DNA from: a virus | Length of the DNA: 45,816 nt | IMG/VR virus record: IMGVR_UViG_3300020400_000857 | Span: 1 to 45,816 of that record | Direction: 5' to 3' (one strand) | Shown here: positions 8,012 to 19,500 of the stretch, piece after piece | How the letters are laid out: each line of letters starts with the position of its first letter | Numbering within the stretch: position 1 is the stretch's first letter | The notes under the pieces: model-generated | What the model saw: the letters and a program-made list of their open reading frames with translations, nothing else | The model's database searches: none | Told to the model about the DNA's origin: nothing | Translations under genes and position numbers: made by a program

Positions 8012-8019
8012 TATTTATC
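8012..8019 (-). promoter_or_regulatory. Late promoter octamer GATAAATA
   Basis: GATAAATA on the minus strand differs by one base from the T4 late promoter TATAAATA. The ATG of the methyltransferase follows after five bases, so initiation would fall at or next to the start codon. Confidence 0.55.
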
Positions 8020-8023
8020 GGTC

Positions 8024-8054
8024 ATAAAAAAAGCCCTGTATTTCTACAGGGCTT
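8024..8054 (-). terminator. Rho-independent terminator with GAAA loop
   Basis: On the minus strand a perfect 10-bp stem (AAGCCCTGTA with TACAGGGCTT) is capped by a GAAA tetraloop and followed by a run of T. It ends the structural-gene transcripts coming from 9036 and above, just before the methyltransferase promoter. Confidence 0.92.
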
Positions 8055-8079
8055 CTAATATCTAATCTTTTATAAAAAA

Positions 8080-9036
8080 TTACAATGCGTTTGTTGTTGA
8101 AAATGATGGTGTTGCTGGAGCTGTAAAGCCCGATGTTCCACCTGACATTTTTGTAAACGCAATAGTACTTGTTAGTGTACCGTCAACTGCATCAGCACCT
8201 GTCCAACCTTGACCTTCATTAGGTGCTGGTTGTCCTGCATCACCTGATGTAAGTGTTCCTGTTTGTGCGGCGTGATCATCGTTAAAGTATACATCAAAAG
8301 TAATTACTGCACCTGATATAGATGCTTCAACTGTGTAATCGTTTGTTGCATATGGTGACGATGGTGAGTGTGTAAAGATTTGCTGAGCTGAACCAGTTAG
8401 ATCATGAAATCCAATGGATGCCGCTGTACCTGAACCACTCGTTGTAGTTGCGTTGGCACCAAATTTAATTGTGCCCATAGCTGACAATAAACCATCCCAA
8501 GATGTGTTTTGGTCTGTTGATGAACCACCACTTCTTGAAGCTGTAAAGTTTATTGAGCCACCTGAATTGAAAAAATGTCTAGCGTGATTGGCATCTGTGA
8601 ACGTTACTGTGAACGAATGTTCTACAGTAGCTGACCATGAGTCTGTTCTAGATGAATCGCCTAGTGATCCTGATGTTAAATCACTAGCCGCCGCTGACAA
8701 TCTGTTTATAATTATTTGCTCAACATCTGTTGAACCTGATGATTCATCAAATGTTAAACCAGGTGTTACAAAGTCACTAAATGGTAATATGTTACCACCT
8801 GCTGACACTGACTCACCTGAGTTAGTAATTGTTAGGCCTTGGTGTAAAGCTGATTTCTGTAAACCGTCTAGCAACGAATTCCATTGTGCCGCTGTTATTG
8901 TTGCACCTGAGGAAAGCGTTGATATTTCAGTTTGTCCATAACCCTTATCACCAGAACCGGTACCAATTACTTCATTTATCTTGCCGGCGATTGTGTTGTA
9001 ATCGTCAGCTGTAATTGTTGAACCTTGTTGATACAT
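8080..9036 (-). CDS. Virion structural protein (tail-associated)
   Basis: The 318-residue protein opens with MYQQGSTITADDYNTIAGKI and IGTGSGDKGYGQ, a start I associate with structural proteins of marine T4-like phages. The rest is Ser/Thr/Gly-rich beta structure (many TSG, GTLTSG and SGGTS segments), as expected for a fibre or virion surface protein. There is no signal peptide and no enzyme motif. It follows the fibre gene at 9038 by one base, has the ribosome site AGGAG, and is the last gene before the terminator at 8024-8054. The exact position in the virion is unknown. Confidence 0.7.
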   Translation of the reverse strand: MYQQGSTITADDYNTIAGKINEVIGTGSGDKGYGQTEISTLSSGATITAAQWNSLLDGLQKSALHQGLTITNSGESVSAGGNILPFSDFVTPGLTFDESSGSTDVEQIIINRLSAAASDLTSGSLGDSSRTDSWSATVEHSFTVTFTDANHARHFFNSGGSINFTASRSGGSSTDQNTSWDGLLSAMGTIKFGANATTTSGSGTAASIGFHDLTGSAQQIFTHSPSSPYATNDYTVEASISGAVITFDVYFNDDHAAQTGTLTSGDAGQPAPNEGQGWTGADAVDGTLTSTIAFTKMSGGTSGFTAPATPSFSTTNAL

Positions 9037-9037
9037 T

Positions 9038-10402
9038 TTATTTTACTCCTATAGCTACAGGGATTGTTTCAATATCTTCGTTTGTTTTGTCGACAATCGC
9101 TCGTCCCATGACTGCGAAATAGTCATCACTGTCACCCATACGCTCGGCAACGCCTGGAATGTCAGAACTGACCAACCTGTCCCCTTTACATACTTTACCT
9201 TTTACTTTTGTTGGAACTCGACCACCTACTGCGATGTAAGGGTGAGTTGCGTCTGAACCTGCACCAGCATTTAGCTTGAATCCTGGTCTGGTTGAAACGA
9301 CACCAAATACATTTGTATCTGCTCTTTCGACAGTTTTACAAATTTCTTCTGCTCCGCCTAATGCTACTAATGTACCTGGATCCATTGTAGAATCAGCCGC
9401 GAATCTTTCAGCGATATCGGCGTATTCAGCCTCTATTGCTGTACCAAAAATTCTGTCCCATTTAAGACCGCTTGAACCTAAGTTGAAGGCCTTGTTTCCT
9501 GATGGTAACAAGTTGGTACCAATTGTCTGATCAGTTGTTGCTGAAGTTGTTTTTGGTGATCCTGAGTCAGAAAGAATTACGTCTGCTGGAAATACAAATG
9601 GTTGACTTGCACTTTCAGTATTGTTTACTGAGTTCGCTGTAGCCGCCGTATCTGCATTTGGAAGATTTAAATAATTGTCTCTTAAGTTAAGACCAGCTGT
9701 TAATGAGTGGTCTCCTGTTGTACCTGCACTAAAGTTTTGATAGATGTCATAGTGTAATGATGTATGTTGAACTGCCGGTGTAACTGATGTGTCTGGTGTT
9801 GATGCTTCTGTTGATGTATTGTGCGTTGCCGCGTCCATAACCAAACCAGTTGGTGAGAATACTGCAATCGCTACAGAGTTTCCTTGGCCATCTGCACCCA
9901 CAATCGCCATGACTGTTACTGATTTTGTTGTATCAGTATATTCATTAGTATTACCTGCGGCAATAAATGAACTTGCTTTGAAAATTAATGGTTCTAGTGT
10001 TAAGCTGTCATCAGCTTTTGCAAAACCAATAAATGTTTCAGTGTCATCTTTGTAAACTTTTAATGTATTTGAGTTAGTGTCTAACCATAATGAACCTGGA
10101 ACGTTCACTTGTGGTTCTGTTGATGAAACAGTAACACCAAGTCTTTGCCATTTACCATCGTTTTGATAAACTTTAATTTTGTTTTCTGCTATATCGTACC
10201 AACATTGTCCTGTTAGTGGGGTAGTTGGTGCTACGCCATTTGTAGCTTGATTTTCTAATAGTTTGACGAAATCCTCAGCAATTAGCTCACCATACCCTGT
10301 GTAGTTTTTACCGATAAGTGTTAAACCACCGATATTTGTTACTGTACCAGGGGTAATTGTAGCTATAGTCTGTGCTCTCGTATTGTTAATTGTATAAGAC
10401 AT
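9038..10402 (-). CDS. Tail fibre-like structural protein
   Basis: This 454-residue protein has an N-terminal half with short modules ending in CWYD, KIKVYQNDGKWQRLG and LWLDTNSNTLKVYKD, like the small repeated units of phage fibres. The C-terminal domain (from about residue 310) reads NLGSSGLKWDRIFG, then EYADIAERFAAD and GTLVALGGAEEI, then VVSTRPGFKLN. This C-terminal domain type is widespread at the ends of fibre proteins of tailed phages and may include an assembly or self-processing function. Expression is late: an AATAAATA octamer and the ribosome site AAAGGAAA precede the ATG. It could bind the host surface, but that is inferred. Confidence 0.75.
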   Translation of the reverse strand: MSYTINNTRAQTIATITPGTVTNIGGLTLIGKNYTGYGELIAEDFVKLLENQATNGVAPTTPLTGQCWYDIAENKIKVYQNDGKWQRLGVTVSSTEPQVNVPGSLWLDTNSNTLKVYKDDTETFIGFAKADDSLTLEPLIFKASSFIAAGNTNEYTDTTKSVTVMAIVGADGQGNSVAIAVFSPTGLVMDAATHNTSTEASTPDTSVTPAVQHTSLHYDIYQNFSAGTTGDHSLTAGLNLRDNYLNLPNADTAATANSVNNTESASQPFVFPADVILSDSGSPKTTSATTDQTIGTNLLPSGNKAFNLGSSGLKWDRIFGTAIEAEYADIAERFAADSTMDPGTLVALGGAEEICKTVERADTNVFGVVSTRPGFKLNAGAGSDATHPYIAVGGRVPTKVKGKVCKGDRLVSSDIPGVAERMGDSDDYFAVMGRAIVDKTNEDIETIPVAIGVK

Positions 10403-10424
10403 CTATATTTCCTTTTACCTAATG

Positions 10425-10432
10425 TATTTATT
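10425..10432 (-). promoter_or_regulatory. Late promoter octamer AATAAATA
   Basis: A one-mismatch match to the T4 late octamer, 22 bases upstream of the fibre gene start at 10402, with a ribosome site (AAAGGAAA) between them. Confidence 0.65.
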
Positions 10433-10486
10433 ATCATAGTACATAAATTACCCTATCAGATGCCCTTTTCTATGCTATGTTAAGCA

Positions 10487-11143
10487 TTATTGCATCTGAA
10501 TCCTGATTGTGTACACAATTTCAACTACTCTGTTCATAGACTTTTGCACAGGGTGAAATATCACGTGTGTAAGCAATCTTGCTGAATTGACATCGGCTTG
10601 CCCTTGTGGAGCATTAAATGAATATAGCCCAAGCTCATCAAATACATAAGTTGTATCTGCATTTGCTGGATTATCATTGCCGGATGCCGTATCTGAGGCC
10701 ATCTGTCCAGATGGTTCCCCAAAATCCAATGTACAAGTTATTTTTAAATCAGTATAGTCGCTTGATGTAGATATAACCTGAATGTTATTTTTAGCATCAG
10801 ATTCTACTGCTTTTGCTACTATCTTCTGATATGTTCTATTATATAACTGGGCAGATTCTTCCTGCACAGAACTGGTATTTGTATTTTTGTACTTGATTTC
10901 TCCAGTACTCAATACGTCAGACCCACCATTACCAAATGCCATGTAATAGATACCTGAATTTGACGTGGTGTAGTATGATAAAGCATTTGCTATTACTAGC
11001 GCCATATTGCCGTGGTGTATGGCATTATCTTTATCCACTAACACCTCGCCAGTTTCTTTATCACGTATCAATAAGTGGCCAGTCATCTTAACTGAACCTT
11101 CCTCATTTGCTTCTGGTTTTTTGTCTTTTGTTTGCTCTGTCAT
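10487..11143 (-). CDS. Virion structural protein of T4-like marine phages
   Basis: A 218-residue protein with an acidic and Lys-rich N-terminus, then GHLLIRDKETGEVLVDKDNAIHHGNMALVIANAL and a beta-rich body with YYMAFGNGG. The C-terminus reads VFHPVQKSMNRVVEIVYTIR. I recognise the general type as a structural protein found beside fibre genes of marine myoviruses, without a defined role. It stands alone between the 747-residue fibre gene and the fibre gene at 10402, with an ACTAAATA-type late octamer 25 bases upstream. Confidence 0.65.
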   Translation of the reverse strand: MTEQTKDKKPEANEEGSVKMTGHLLIRDKETGEVLVDKDNAIHHGNMALVIANALSYYTTSNSGIYYMAFGNGGSDVLSTGEIKYKNTNTSSVQEESAQLYNRTYQKIVAKAVESDAKNNIQVISTSSDYTDLKITCTLDFGEPSGQMASDTASGNDNPANADTTYVFDELGLYSFNAPQGQADVNSARLLTHVIFHPVQKSMNRVVEIVYTIRIQMQ

Positions 11144-11168
11144 TATCTACCTATATTACTATATTAAT

Positions 11169-11176
11169 TATTTAGT
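11169..11176 (-). promoter_or_regulatory. Variant late promoter octamer ACTAAATA
   Basis: ACTAAATA on the minus strand lies 26-33 bases before the ATG at 11143. The same variant recurs before the genes starting at 32788 and 45024, which makes chance less likely. Confidence 0.5.
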
Positions 11177-11240
11177 GTCAATATTAAAATAGTATTTAAT
11201 TTCCTTAGTATTTCAATTCTACTATTGATTTACCTTTTAT

Positions 11241-13484
11241 CTATAATGCCGCTACCCTTGATTGAAAGTCTGCAAAGTCTGTACTTGCGGCTATTAATGT
11301 TTTCCAATCTGCTAAACTATAATATCCTGGTATAGTTGATGTCCAACTTAAATCTCCATTGCCATCTGTTGTTAACACTTGATTCGCGGTACCGTCGGTG
11401 GCTGGAAACTTGTAAATTGTGTTTGATGAACTATCTAATACGTGGATTCTTGCATCTGCTGGCGTTCCAACGGCTAACCCAACTTCATTTGATAATCCTG
11501 AGTTACCAACTAGGTACAATGGTGCTTCTGCAGACAAGAAACCAAGAGTGGCAGTTGTTCCATTAATAGTTCCACCTGCCAATCCATTGATAGCAGATTT
11601 TGATGTGGCATTGTCATACGCCATCATTCCAATCAGTTCACCGGTGACCATGCCAGATGTAAAATTCAAATCACCTAGTAACACAATGTCTTCACCACTG
11701 TTAGTTGATGAATTTATTCCTATACCTTCTAGTGTAAATCCCGAGCCTGAATCACTTCCAATAGCAATCTCTGTTATATTCGATCCACTATCGGTTGTTA
11801 TGTTAAAATTATTAGCACTTGTGGTTATGTTATTAGAATTTAAATCTAATGTTCCACCCAGTTGCGGTGAAGTGTCATCTACTAGGTTGGCTAATCCGCC
11901 ACCTCCACTTGCGCCGTCATATGACGCTCTTTTCCATATGACAGTTGTGCCATCATATGAACTAGTACATACATATATGTAATTTGGATCTACAGCAACC
12001 ATACCTGCCTTGTCACCTGCTTCTCCAACCAAACTTGCCGGTGCATCAGCTCTCAATCTAAATTTAGCACCAGATTTAACAAAAAGTGTTGTACCTGATT
12101 GAATATCTAGTTCTGTGTTTGAACCTCTACCTGCTAAAGCATCAACTGTCAACAATCCATCTGCTAAAGTTGTGTTACTACCAACTGTGATAGTACCAGT
12201 TTTAGTTGTACTCGTAACCTCTAGGGCACCTGTGATTCTTGAATCACCTGTGACTTTTAGTTTATCACCTGTGGCATTTGCATCAAATATAAATGATTTT
12301 GTTCCTGTGGCATTTTCATGATCATCATCTAACCAAACCACAATTTGTTCTGAAAAATCTGCTCTACCAAATGTTTCAATTTCATCACCTGTGATATCAC
12401 CTTTAACATCTAAATTTGTCTCAGCCGTAAAAGCACCTGTACCTGAATCAAAAGTTGCTGATGGATCACCAACTGTAATTCCAGATCCACTTGCTCTCAA
12501 ATCAGTAAGATTAGTTATTTGCTGTGTAGAGAAAGTTGTGTTACCTGTCGCTGTAATAAAAGTTGATAAGTCTGGTGGAGTATATGTGAAAATACCTGTT
12601 GTATTATCATATGCAATTCCACCATCGCCTGAAGCTGATGCTTCTGCACCAACAGACAATGAATTTAATTGTATACCAGATGTTGCTTGGTTGTTTACCC
12701 ATTTAAAAGTACCATTGGCATTTGTTGCCAAAATTTGATCAGCTGAACCATCTGATGTTCCTGCAAGATATCCAACTAGAGTTGGTATATCAGTTAAGTT
12801 GTTGTATGATCCAGAAAATGAATCTGTAATTCCATAACCTGCAAGTGTTGTTGGTTTTCCAGAAATATTTGCAAAGCCAACTGCACTATTCACAAAAGCA
12901 GAACCATTCCAAGTTAATGCTTGTCCTGATGTTGCTGAGTTAATTGTTACATCGGATAATGCATTAATTGATGCCGCACCAATACGTGCATCTGCTCTAG
13001 CGTCAGTGAAGTATAAATTTGTTGAACCTTCTGATACTGTATCAGTATCACCTTGTGTAAATGTCATTACACCAGTTGAACTGTCATATGCCAGTTGATC
13101 TGAATTTTCTGATATTGCCGCTCTTGCTCTTGCATCTGTAAAATACAAGTTTGTACCTTCTGCAAGATCAGTGGTTGAATTGTTTGATAGATCTTCTTCT
13201 GTTATTGCAGTTGCGGCCCAATTGGTACCATTATATTTTAGTACCATGCCTGTTGCAAGACCAGTAGTGTCTACATTTGAAATATCTGTTAATGTTAAAG
13301 CATCAATTTTATCATCTGTAAGTTGAATAGCTTTTCCTAATTCTACAAAGTTAGCATCTAGATCAGCATGAGATAACGGTGCATTATCGCCAGTCTTGGC
13401 TAATGCCGCTGATAGAGTTGCTGACCCAGTTTCTGACTCACTCTGAGTCAATCTAAATTTAATTCCTGTGTGCGATAGCGCCAT
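11241..13484 (-). CDS. Long tail fibre-like structural protein
   Basis: The 747-residue protein is low in Cys and rich in Thr, Ser, Gly, Asn and Asp. It contains two copies of a NLYFTDARA unit (about residues 112 and 157) and a KPTTLAGYGITDSFSG segment, all typical of phage fibre repeats. The C-terminus (YSLADWKTLIAASTDFADFQ) is a short helical end, and I see no intramolecular chaperone domain. It is probably a trimeric fibre shaft or adhesin. It has a perfect late octamer TATAAATA at 13505-13512 and a TAGGAG ribosome site. It lies just after the giant baseplate gene, the place where T4 carries its wedge and fibre-attachment genes. Confidence 0.75.
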   Translation of the reverse strand: MALSHTGIKFRLTQSESETGSATLSAALAKTGDNAPLSHADLDANFVELGKAIQLTDDKIDALTLTDISNVDTTGLATGMVLKYNGTNWAATAITEEDLSNNSTTDLAEGTNLYFTDARARAAISENSDQLAYDSSTGVMTFTQGDTDTVSEGSTNLYFTDARADARIGAASINALSDVTINSATSGQALTWNGSAFVNSAVGFANISGKPTTLAGYGITDSFSGSYNNLTDIPTLVGYLAGTSDGSADQILATNANGTFKWVNNQATSGIQLNSLSVGAEASASGDGGIAYDNTTGIFTYTPPDLSTFITATGNTTFSTQQITNLTDLRASGSGITVGDPSATFDSGTGAFTAETNLDVKGDITGDEIETFGRADFSEQIVVWLDDDHENATGTKSFIFDANATGDKLKVTGDSRITGALEVTSTTKTGTITVGSNTTLADGLLTVDALAGRGSNTELDIQSGTTLFVKSGAKFRLRADAPASLVGEAGDKAGMVAVDPNYIYVCTSSYDGTTVIWKRASYDGASGGGGLANLVDDTSPQLGGTLDLNSNNITTSANNFNITTDSGSNITEIAIGSDSGSGFTLEGIGINSSTNSGEDIVLLGDLNFTSGMVTGELIGMMAYDNATSKSAINGLAGGTINGTTATLGFLSAEAPLYLVGNSGLSNEVGLAVGTPADARIHVLDSSSNTIYKFPATDGTANQVLTTDGNGDLSWTSTIPGYYSLADWKTLIAASTDFADFQSRVAAL

Positions 13485-13504
13485 TGTTTTCTCCTAATTA
13501 GTTA

Positions 13505-13512
13505 TATTTATA
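13505..13512 (-). promoter_or_regulatory. Late promoter TATAAATA (perfect)
   Basis: Exact T4-type late octamer on the minus strand, 20 bases before the fibre gene ATG at 13484, followed by TAGGAGAAAACA as ribosome site. It sits immediately after the stop of the giant gene (13514). Confidence 0.85.
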
Positions 13513-13513
13513 C

Positions 13514-16500
13514 TTAATCTGGTTCTGCGTCTGATTCTACAAGATAGCCAGTTTCTACATATCCAGGTGCCATGTATTCTTGTGTTTCACCTATTGCAAA
13601 TCCGCCTTCTCTAATGAATGTAGCTTGTGGACCATCTGATGCCCATAAGCCAACGCCTTTACCCCATGTTAAGTAATTTGTTACGGTAATGATCTCTTCG
13701 TCCCATCCTACGTCACCACCTGTTAAACCGCCACCACCTGTTGATGCATCATTATCCACATCTCTGTCCCAGCTTGTATGTCCTTCTGTATCAGCATCGT
13801 TGTCAAATCCATGATTATAAACATCAACTCTAGTTGTTGGCATTTTGTTATCTTCAGGAATTACTTCTGACTGACCGGCACTTTGTATTATTGTGCCTGA
13901 TAAATGTTCACTAACTGGAGTACCTTTTAGTCCTCTAGTTATTCCTGAAAGTATTAAATTATCAGCATCAATTTTTGTATATGATACTAATTCGTCTCCG
14001 ACCCAAATCATTCCAGGCTTACCTGGTAATGGTTGTGGTAATCTAAATTCTAAATCTCTTAATTTTGCTGTAGCAACAGCAGAACCACTTGTTGTAAATC
14101 TTAGCCATGGCCATCTGTTTCTTATAATTGAAAACTTATCAAATGTTACTGATGATGTTTTATCAACACCGTTTACATCTTCTACAGAATCAATTTCTGT
14201 AGGTTGATCAGTAAAACCTGAGCCACCTGATTTCAGCTCTAGTTCTATAATTCTACCTGTTGGGCCAACTTTATTAACAGTCAGTTCACATCCTGTACCA
14301 CCATTGCCTGATAATGTAATAACATCACCAACTGCAAAACCACTACCTGTGTCACTTGTGTAAATTTTATCAATATTAATTACAGCTGATGATTTACCAA
14401 ACGATTCTGTTATAAATGTTGATCTCTTCCTAGGTGCTCTAATTGACAGCCTTCTACCAATGTTATCATAATATGTAATGTAAGTCAGTACGTCACCAAA
14501 TCCTTGTTTAGAAACTGTGTCAACTCTTTCATATGTTTGTACTTTGAATTTTAATGACTCAGATAATCCAAGTGGTATAAACTCTTCTGGATTTTCTTCA
14601 TGATATGGTCTAATAAATCCACCTGCTTCAAGTTCTAATGACACAACGGCCCATTTGCCTTTTGCATAATCATCTTTGAAAGATCCTGATGTATGCTCTT
14701 CTAGACATTCAAACACAATATTCTCAATCATTTCCCATCTGTCTTGTACAAGATCAGTTTCCCATGCAAGATTTTTATGTTTGTTTTTACATCTCCAAAG
14801 TCTTCCTTTGTGTGTTGCTAAAGCACCAACCTCATATTCAGAATTAACATTCCAAGCTGTGAATGTTGATAAATCGTTATACGATATTGTGTCGTCTAGT
14901 TTGTAAGCAAAATTAGTTTTCCATTTTGCATACCCTTCTCTAGTAGTATCGTGGTCAGCAATATAAGGTTTTGCAGTTAATTGTCTTTCTAACCCAAACT
15001 GTGAATTATACCACTCTTGAGTTATGTCTTCATCCCATCTAAAGTTTTTATCAAAATCATATAAGTCTAATCCAAGAACAGATCTTTCAACACCATCTTG
15101 TTTAGCTGTTTTAAAATCAGGTGGAGCATAAAACTCATCAGCTGGATTAATAACTTCGTTTTTCAAATCTTTGAGTAAATCAATAATCAATAAACTATTA
15201 TCATTACTATCTGGTGCTTCTGCAAGTTCACTTAATTGCGTTCTGTATTTTGATAAAGCTATTCTTTCAACAGCTGAATCTGGATTAACTGATGGTTGTA
15301 ATAATTTTATAATCTGATCTTTTTGATTTGCTCCTGCAGAAGCATCTCTAACTTTAATTTCAGTTGTAAATCTATCAAAGAATAATTTGATTTTCTGTTG
15401 CGGTAGTTCAGCCATTCCTACAGTTGCTTGTTCAACTTCTGTAGCATTTTTAGTTACATAGTTTTCAATTTTTGCTCTGTATGGTTTAACTTCATTAATA
15501 TAATCTCTAATGTCACTAAACTTATCAATTTCGTATAATGATTTTTGTGTTAGTGAGTTTTTATTTTGTACTAAACCTAAGTATGATGATTTAAATAACC
15601 AATCATTTCTATCATGTTCAGAGAATACATAATCAATCATTGTAAACAATAATTTGTTTTGCAATTCTTTTCTGTATCCACCAAATACATTGTCTTTAAT
15701 TACTTGAATTAATTCTTGTATGTTATAATCAATTTCATCACTTCTATCTGTATATAAACTTGTTTTTAACTGTATTGTTGATTGCTCGTTTGCAATTCTT
15801 ACCAATTCAAAACCTGTAGTATCTGTTCTTGCATTACCAGTCACTATTTCAGGTCCTTGGCCTGGTAAAGCTGTATTATATGATTGATAGGTTTGTTCAT
15901 CTCCATACCCACCAATACTTGTTCCACCTGATCCTACAGCTGGTAAGCTAATTAATGCTGTTGATGACGCAGATTTTGTGCTGACATCTGCTGTACCAGT
16001 TAGAATTTCTGTTCTATCACCATACACATATAAACCCCATTTGTTGTTGTAATCATATTTAATTTTAACTACATCATTCTGTCTCAGTGAAGTTGTATCG
16101 ATATCATTTTTATAATCATATTCGTAGTCAACTAAGATACTATCATCGTACCCACTAACATAATAGTCTGTTGGTGTTAGATATTTTTCGGTTGTTATAA
16201 CTGTTCCATCTTTTTTAATTTTCCAACTTGGAGATTCAATATCTAAATTGATAGTTGACATTTGTCTGTTTACAAAGTCAACAAATATTCTTCTTGCTGT
16301 TGCAATATCTTTAAACCATGTTTGTCTAGGTCTATATGAATTACCATATAATGCGTCTCCGCCTAATCTTGTTTTATCAGGAACAGCATAACCTAACTTT
16401 CTATTTGGATCACCTTCAGATAACGATGCACCAAATATTTGAACTGGTTGTCCTTCTTCTGCTCCGTACGTGTAAACATTGTTTGATAATGTTGGAACAC

Positions 16501-19500
16501 TATCAGCTGACTTAACAGTATTGTTGGCTAGATAATAGTACTTGCCTCCTTGTGCAAAAGGCGTTTCTAACGGCGTATTCAATAATCTATAACCAGCATT
16601 TGTATCAAATCCTGATAATGAATGCGTAAGTTTGTTCCAAATTTGATCTGGAATAATATTATCTGGATTATCTTTTTGTAACAATAACCACTGTGTATGA
16701 ATTTGTTCGTAGTCATTCATACCTGCCCAACCAATATGCATAATTGATCCGTCATCTGATAATCTTTCTGATATATTATAAGTCAAGAATGATTTGGTTG
16801 TTATTGGTGAGTAGTATGACAATCCTTGTGTTTTTGGATCATTTAAAATTTGACCCATTTTAATTGAACTTAAATTTCTAAATTCTTGTGTAGGTATATC
16901 TGTGCTATTTTTCACCCAGAAGAAATATCTTGTTAATGCTCTACCATTTCTGTCTTCATAGTCTTCTGAAACGTAATCATTTGCATCTTTAACAACACCA
17001 TCGCCTTCATATTCAGCAGGCAGTTTATCACTCATTGTCCATTCATAAAGATCTACACTTGATCCAGGAAATAGTTTACCCCAGTATTTAGATCTATAAT
17101 CTAAATCATAGTTTTCATATTCAATATATCTACAAGTTGATATATCCCACCATACTTCACCTAAGTGTTCTTCTCTCCATGGTAAAGTATTTGAAACTTT
17201 TGAATCATCTGAAGTTGTGTAACTTGCAGGATCAATTGTAGATTTATATTTGATGTTTGCTTCAACGTTAGGTGGTAATACACCTTTAACTGGATCATAC
17301 ACAAACATTTCAGCCTCTGTTCTGTAATTTCCTAAATTGTGAACTTGTGACTTAGAAAATAATGCTGTGTCTACAAACTTTTTTTGTAGTCGTTTAGTTC
17401 TTTCATATAATGAAGTATTACTTTGAATATTTAAATTTATAGTACCCCATGTTGCAACATCTGAATAGTCTACGTTAGAATGTATTATCCAATAACCAAC
17501 TGATGTGTTTGGATTTGTATATGTTACAGCTGGTTCGTCACCATATTTTTCATATGCATTTTTAGTATTTAGATCTGCTGTGAATCTTAAAGTTACATAT
17601 TTGTTTTTACCATAATTATCTAGATAAATTAAGTCACCTTCTGCCCAATTGATATCTTTTAATTTAGGTAAACTTAAAAACTTGCCAACAGTACTTGCTA
17701 AAGAAGTTCCAACGATTTTATGTTTAACTGTGATTCGTGATCTTGGTATTGCAGTTGTTGTGTCAGTTGCATAAACTAGTTGAGAGCCTGATGGAACACT
17801 TGGAGACTCAAGAGTAACACCGTTATCTATTGTTAGTGTAGTTCCACTGATAGTATAATCTGAACCTTGTGTTAGTACTTCATCGTTGTGTAAAACTACA
17901 ACATCACTATCTAAAGTAATTGCAGTTGTAAACACTTTTGTATTTGTATAATCAAAATGTTCAACATAAGGATCATCTAATCCACCAAGTCTATCATGTA
18001 ATCTAACATCAACATAATCAAGTAAACCAGTAGCAGAACTTATTGCACCTACTTGAGCAGTTGTAGTTGGTATTGCACCAGTTGTATCCGTAACTTGGTA
18101 TTGTGCTGTGTTGTAAGTTATTTGTACGTCTGCATTACCACTTGTAGCATTTGTAAATGCAATATTAATGTGTGCTGTATAATTTTTTCTTGCCCAATCA
18201 ATATTTGTGTTTGTTAAAATATTTTCTTGTATTGTGCTTGAATCAATATTGTTGAAGTCTGTTGCACTTACAATTTCAATTTGATTCTGTGATAACGTTT
18301 TATCTTGTCCTTGTTCAACTAAAAATATATTACCATTAAAGTTATTACCACCAGATCCAAACGATTCAGTAATGTTAAACTTCACAGATGAAATACTATT
18401 CAATTTGCTTATTGAACCTAAATCAACAATACCACTTGTAGCGGAATCTTGTATTTTTATTTGTCCTGAAACATCTGTTGCTTGTACTGATATATCAAAC
18501 GACTGATTGTTTGAAGCACTAGTATTTCTACTAATCTCAATTTCAGTTGTTGTTGCACCTTGAATTACTCCACCTACTGCTGTAATATCAGAGTTTGAAC
18601 TGTTAATTACAAAACTTGATACTCCAGTTCTGTCAGGATCAATTTCTATAGTTGGTGTTGTAAATCCTGATCCACCTTTAACAATATTAAGAGTTTTAAT
18701 TGCACCAAATTTATAATAGTTGTTTGCATTAACATTTGCAACAGTATCAGCATGGAACGTGATCCAGTTTTGAGATAATGCTGGCAAAGAATTTAATGCT
18801 GTAGTATTTGGTGTGCCATCTGGTTTAGTTACAGCAACAATTTCTGTTGGTATTCCATAAAAGCCATTACCGCCATTTAGAAGTACTAAATTTTGTATAA
18901 CGCCGGCTGTTTCTGCCACTTGAACTCTACATCCTGTACCACCATTGCCTTGAAACTCAATTACGTCACCTGTTGTAAAGTCACTAGTTGCTGTTAATAG
19001 TGATGCATCGAATTCTATTTCAACAACCTCATCAGCTAAATCATTTACAGATACATCTGCTCCAGAACCAAAAGCACCTGAAGTTGAGAAGTTAAAGTCT
19101 AATGTATCAGGTACAGGAACATATTTGAATACATGATTACCTGTAACTGGTGCATCTGGATCTTCTTTAACAACAGCTTCAGCACTTTCGTTTTCTGTTT
19201 CAACAAGTTTTGATGTTGTTTCATCTAATGTTACAATTAATAATGGCTCAGTTTGCACAACAGAGTCAATAGTATTTGCAGTATTACTGATTCTTAAAAC
19301 ATTCCAATCTAAATTTTTATCATTTGCAATCCAAACTCTATCACCTTCTGTTATTGAATTTGATTCGTATAGTGTATCTAATGATGTTTCATTCCATGTT
19401 TTCTTGTGTACATCATTCCAATGTACGTAACCAGCTGTTGGTAATTTTAATATTGGTTGCTCTTGCATTGGAAATATTTTGTTAGTACTATAATTTCCAA

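Noticed and set aside
10450-10500. Small hairpin ATGCT/AGCAT after the gene at 10487
   Set aside because: The stem is only five base pairs and lacks a T run, so it is not supported as a terminator.
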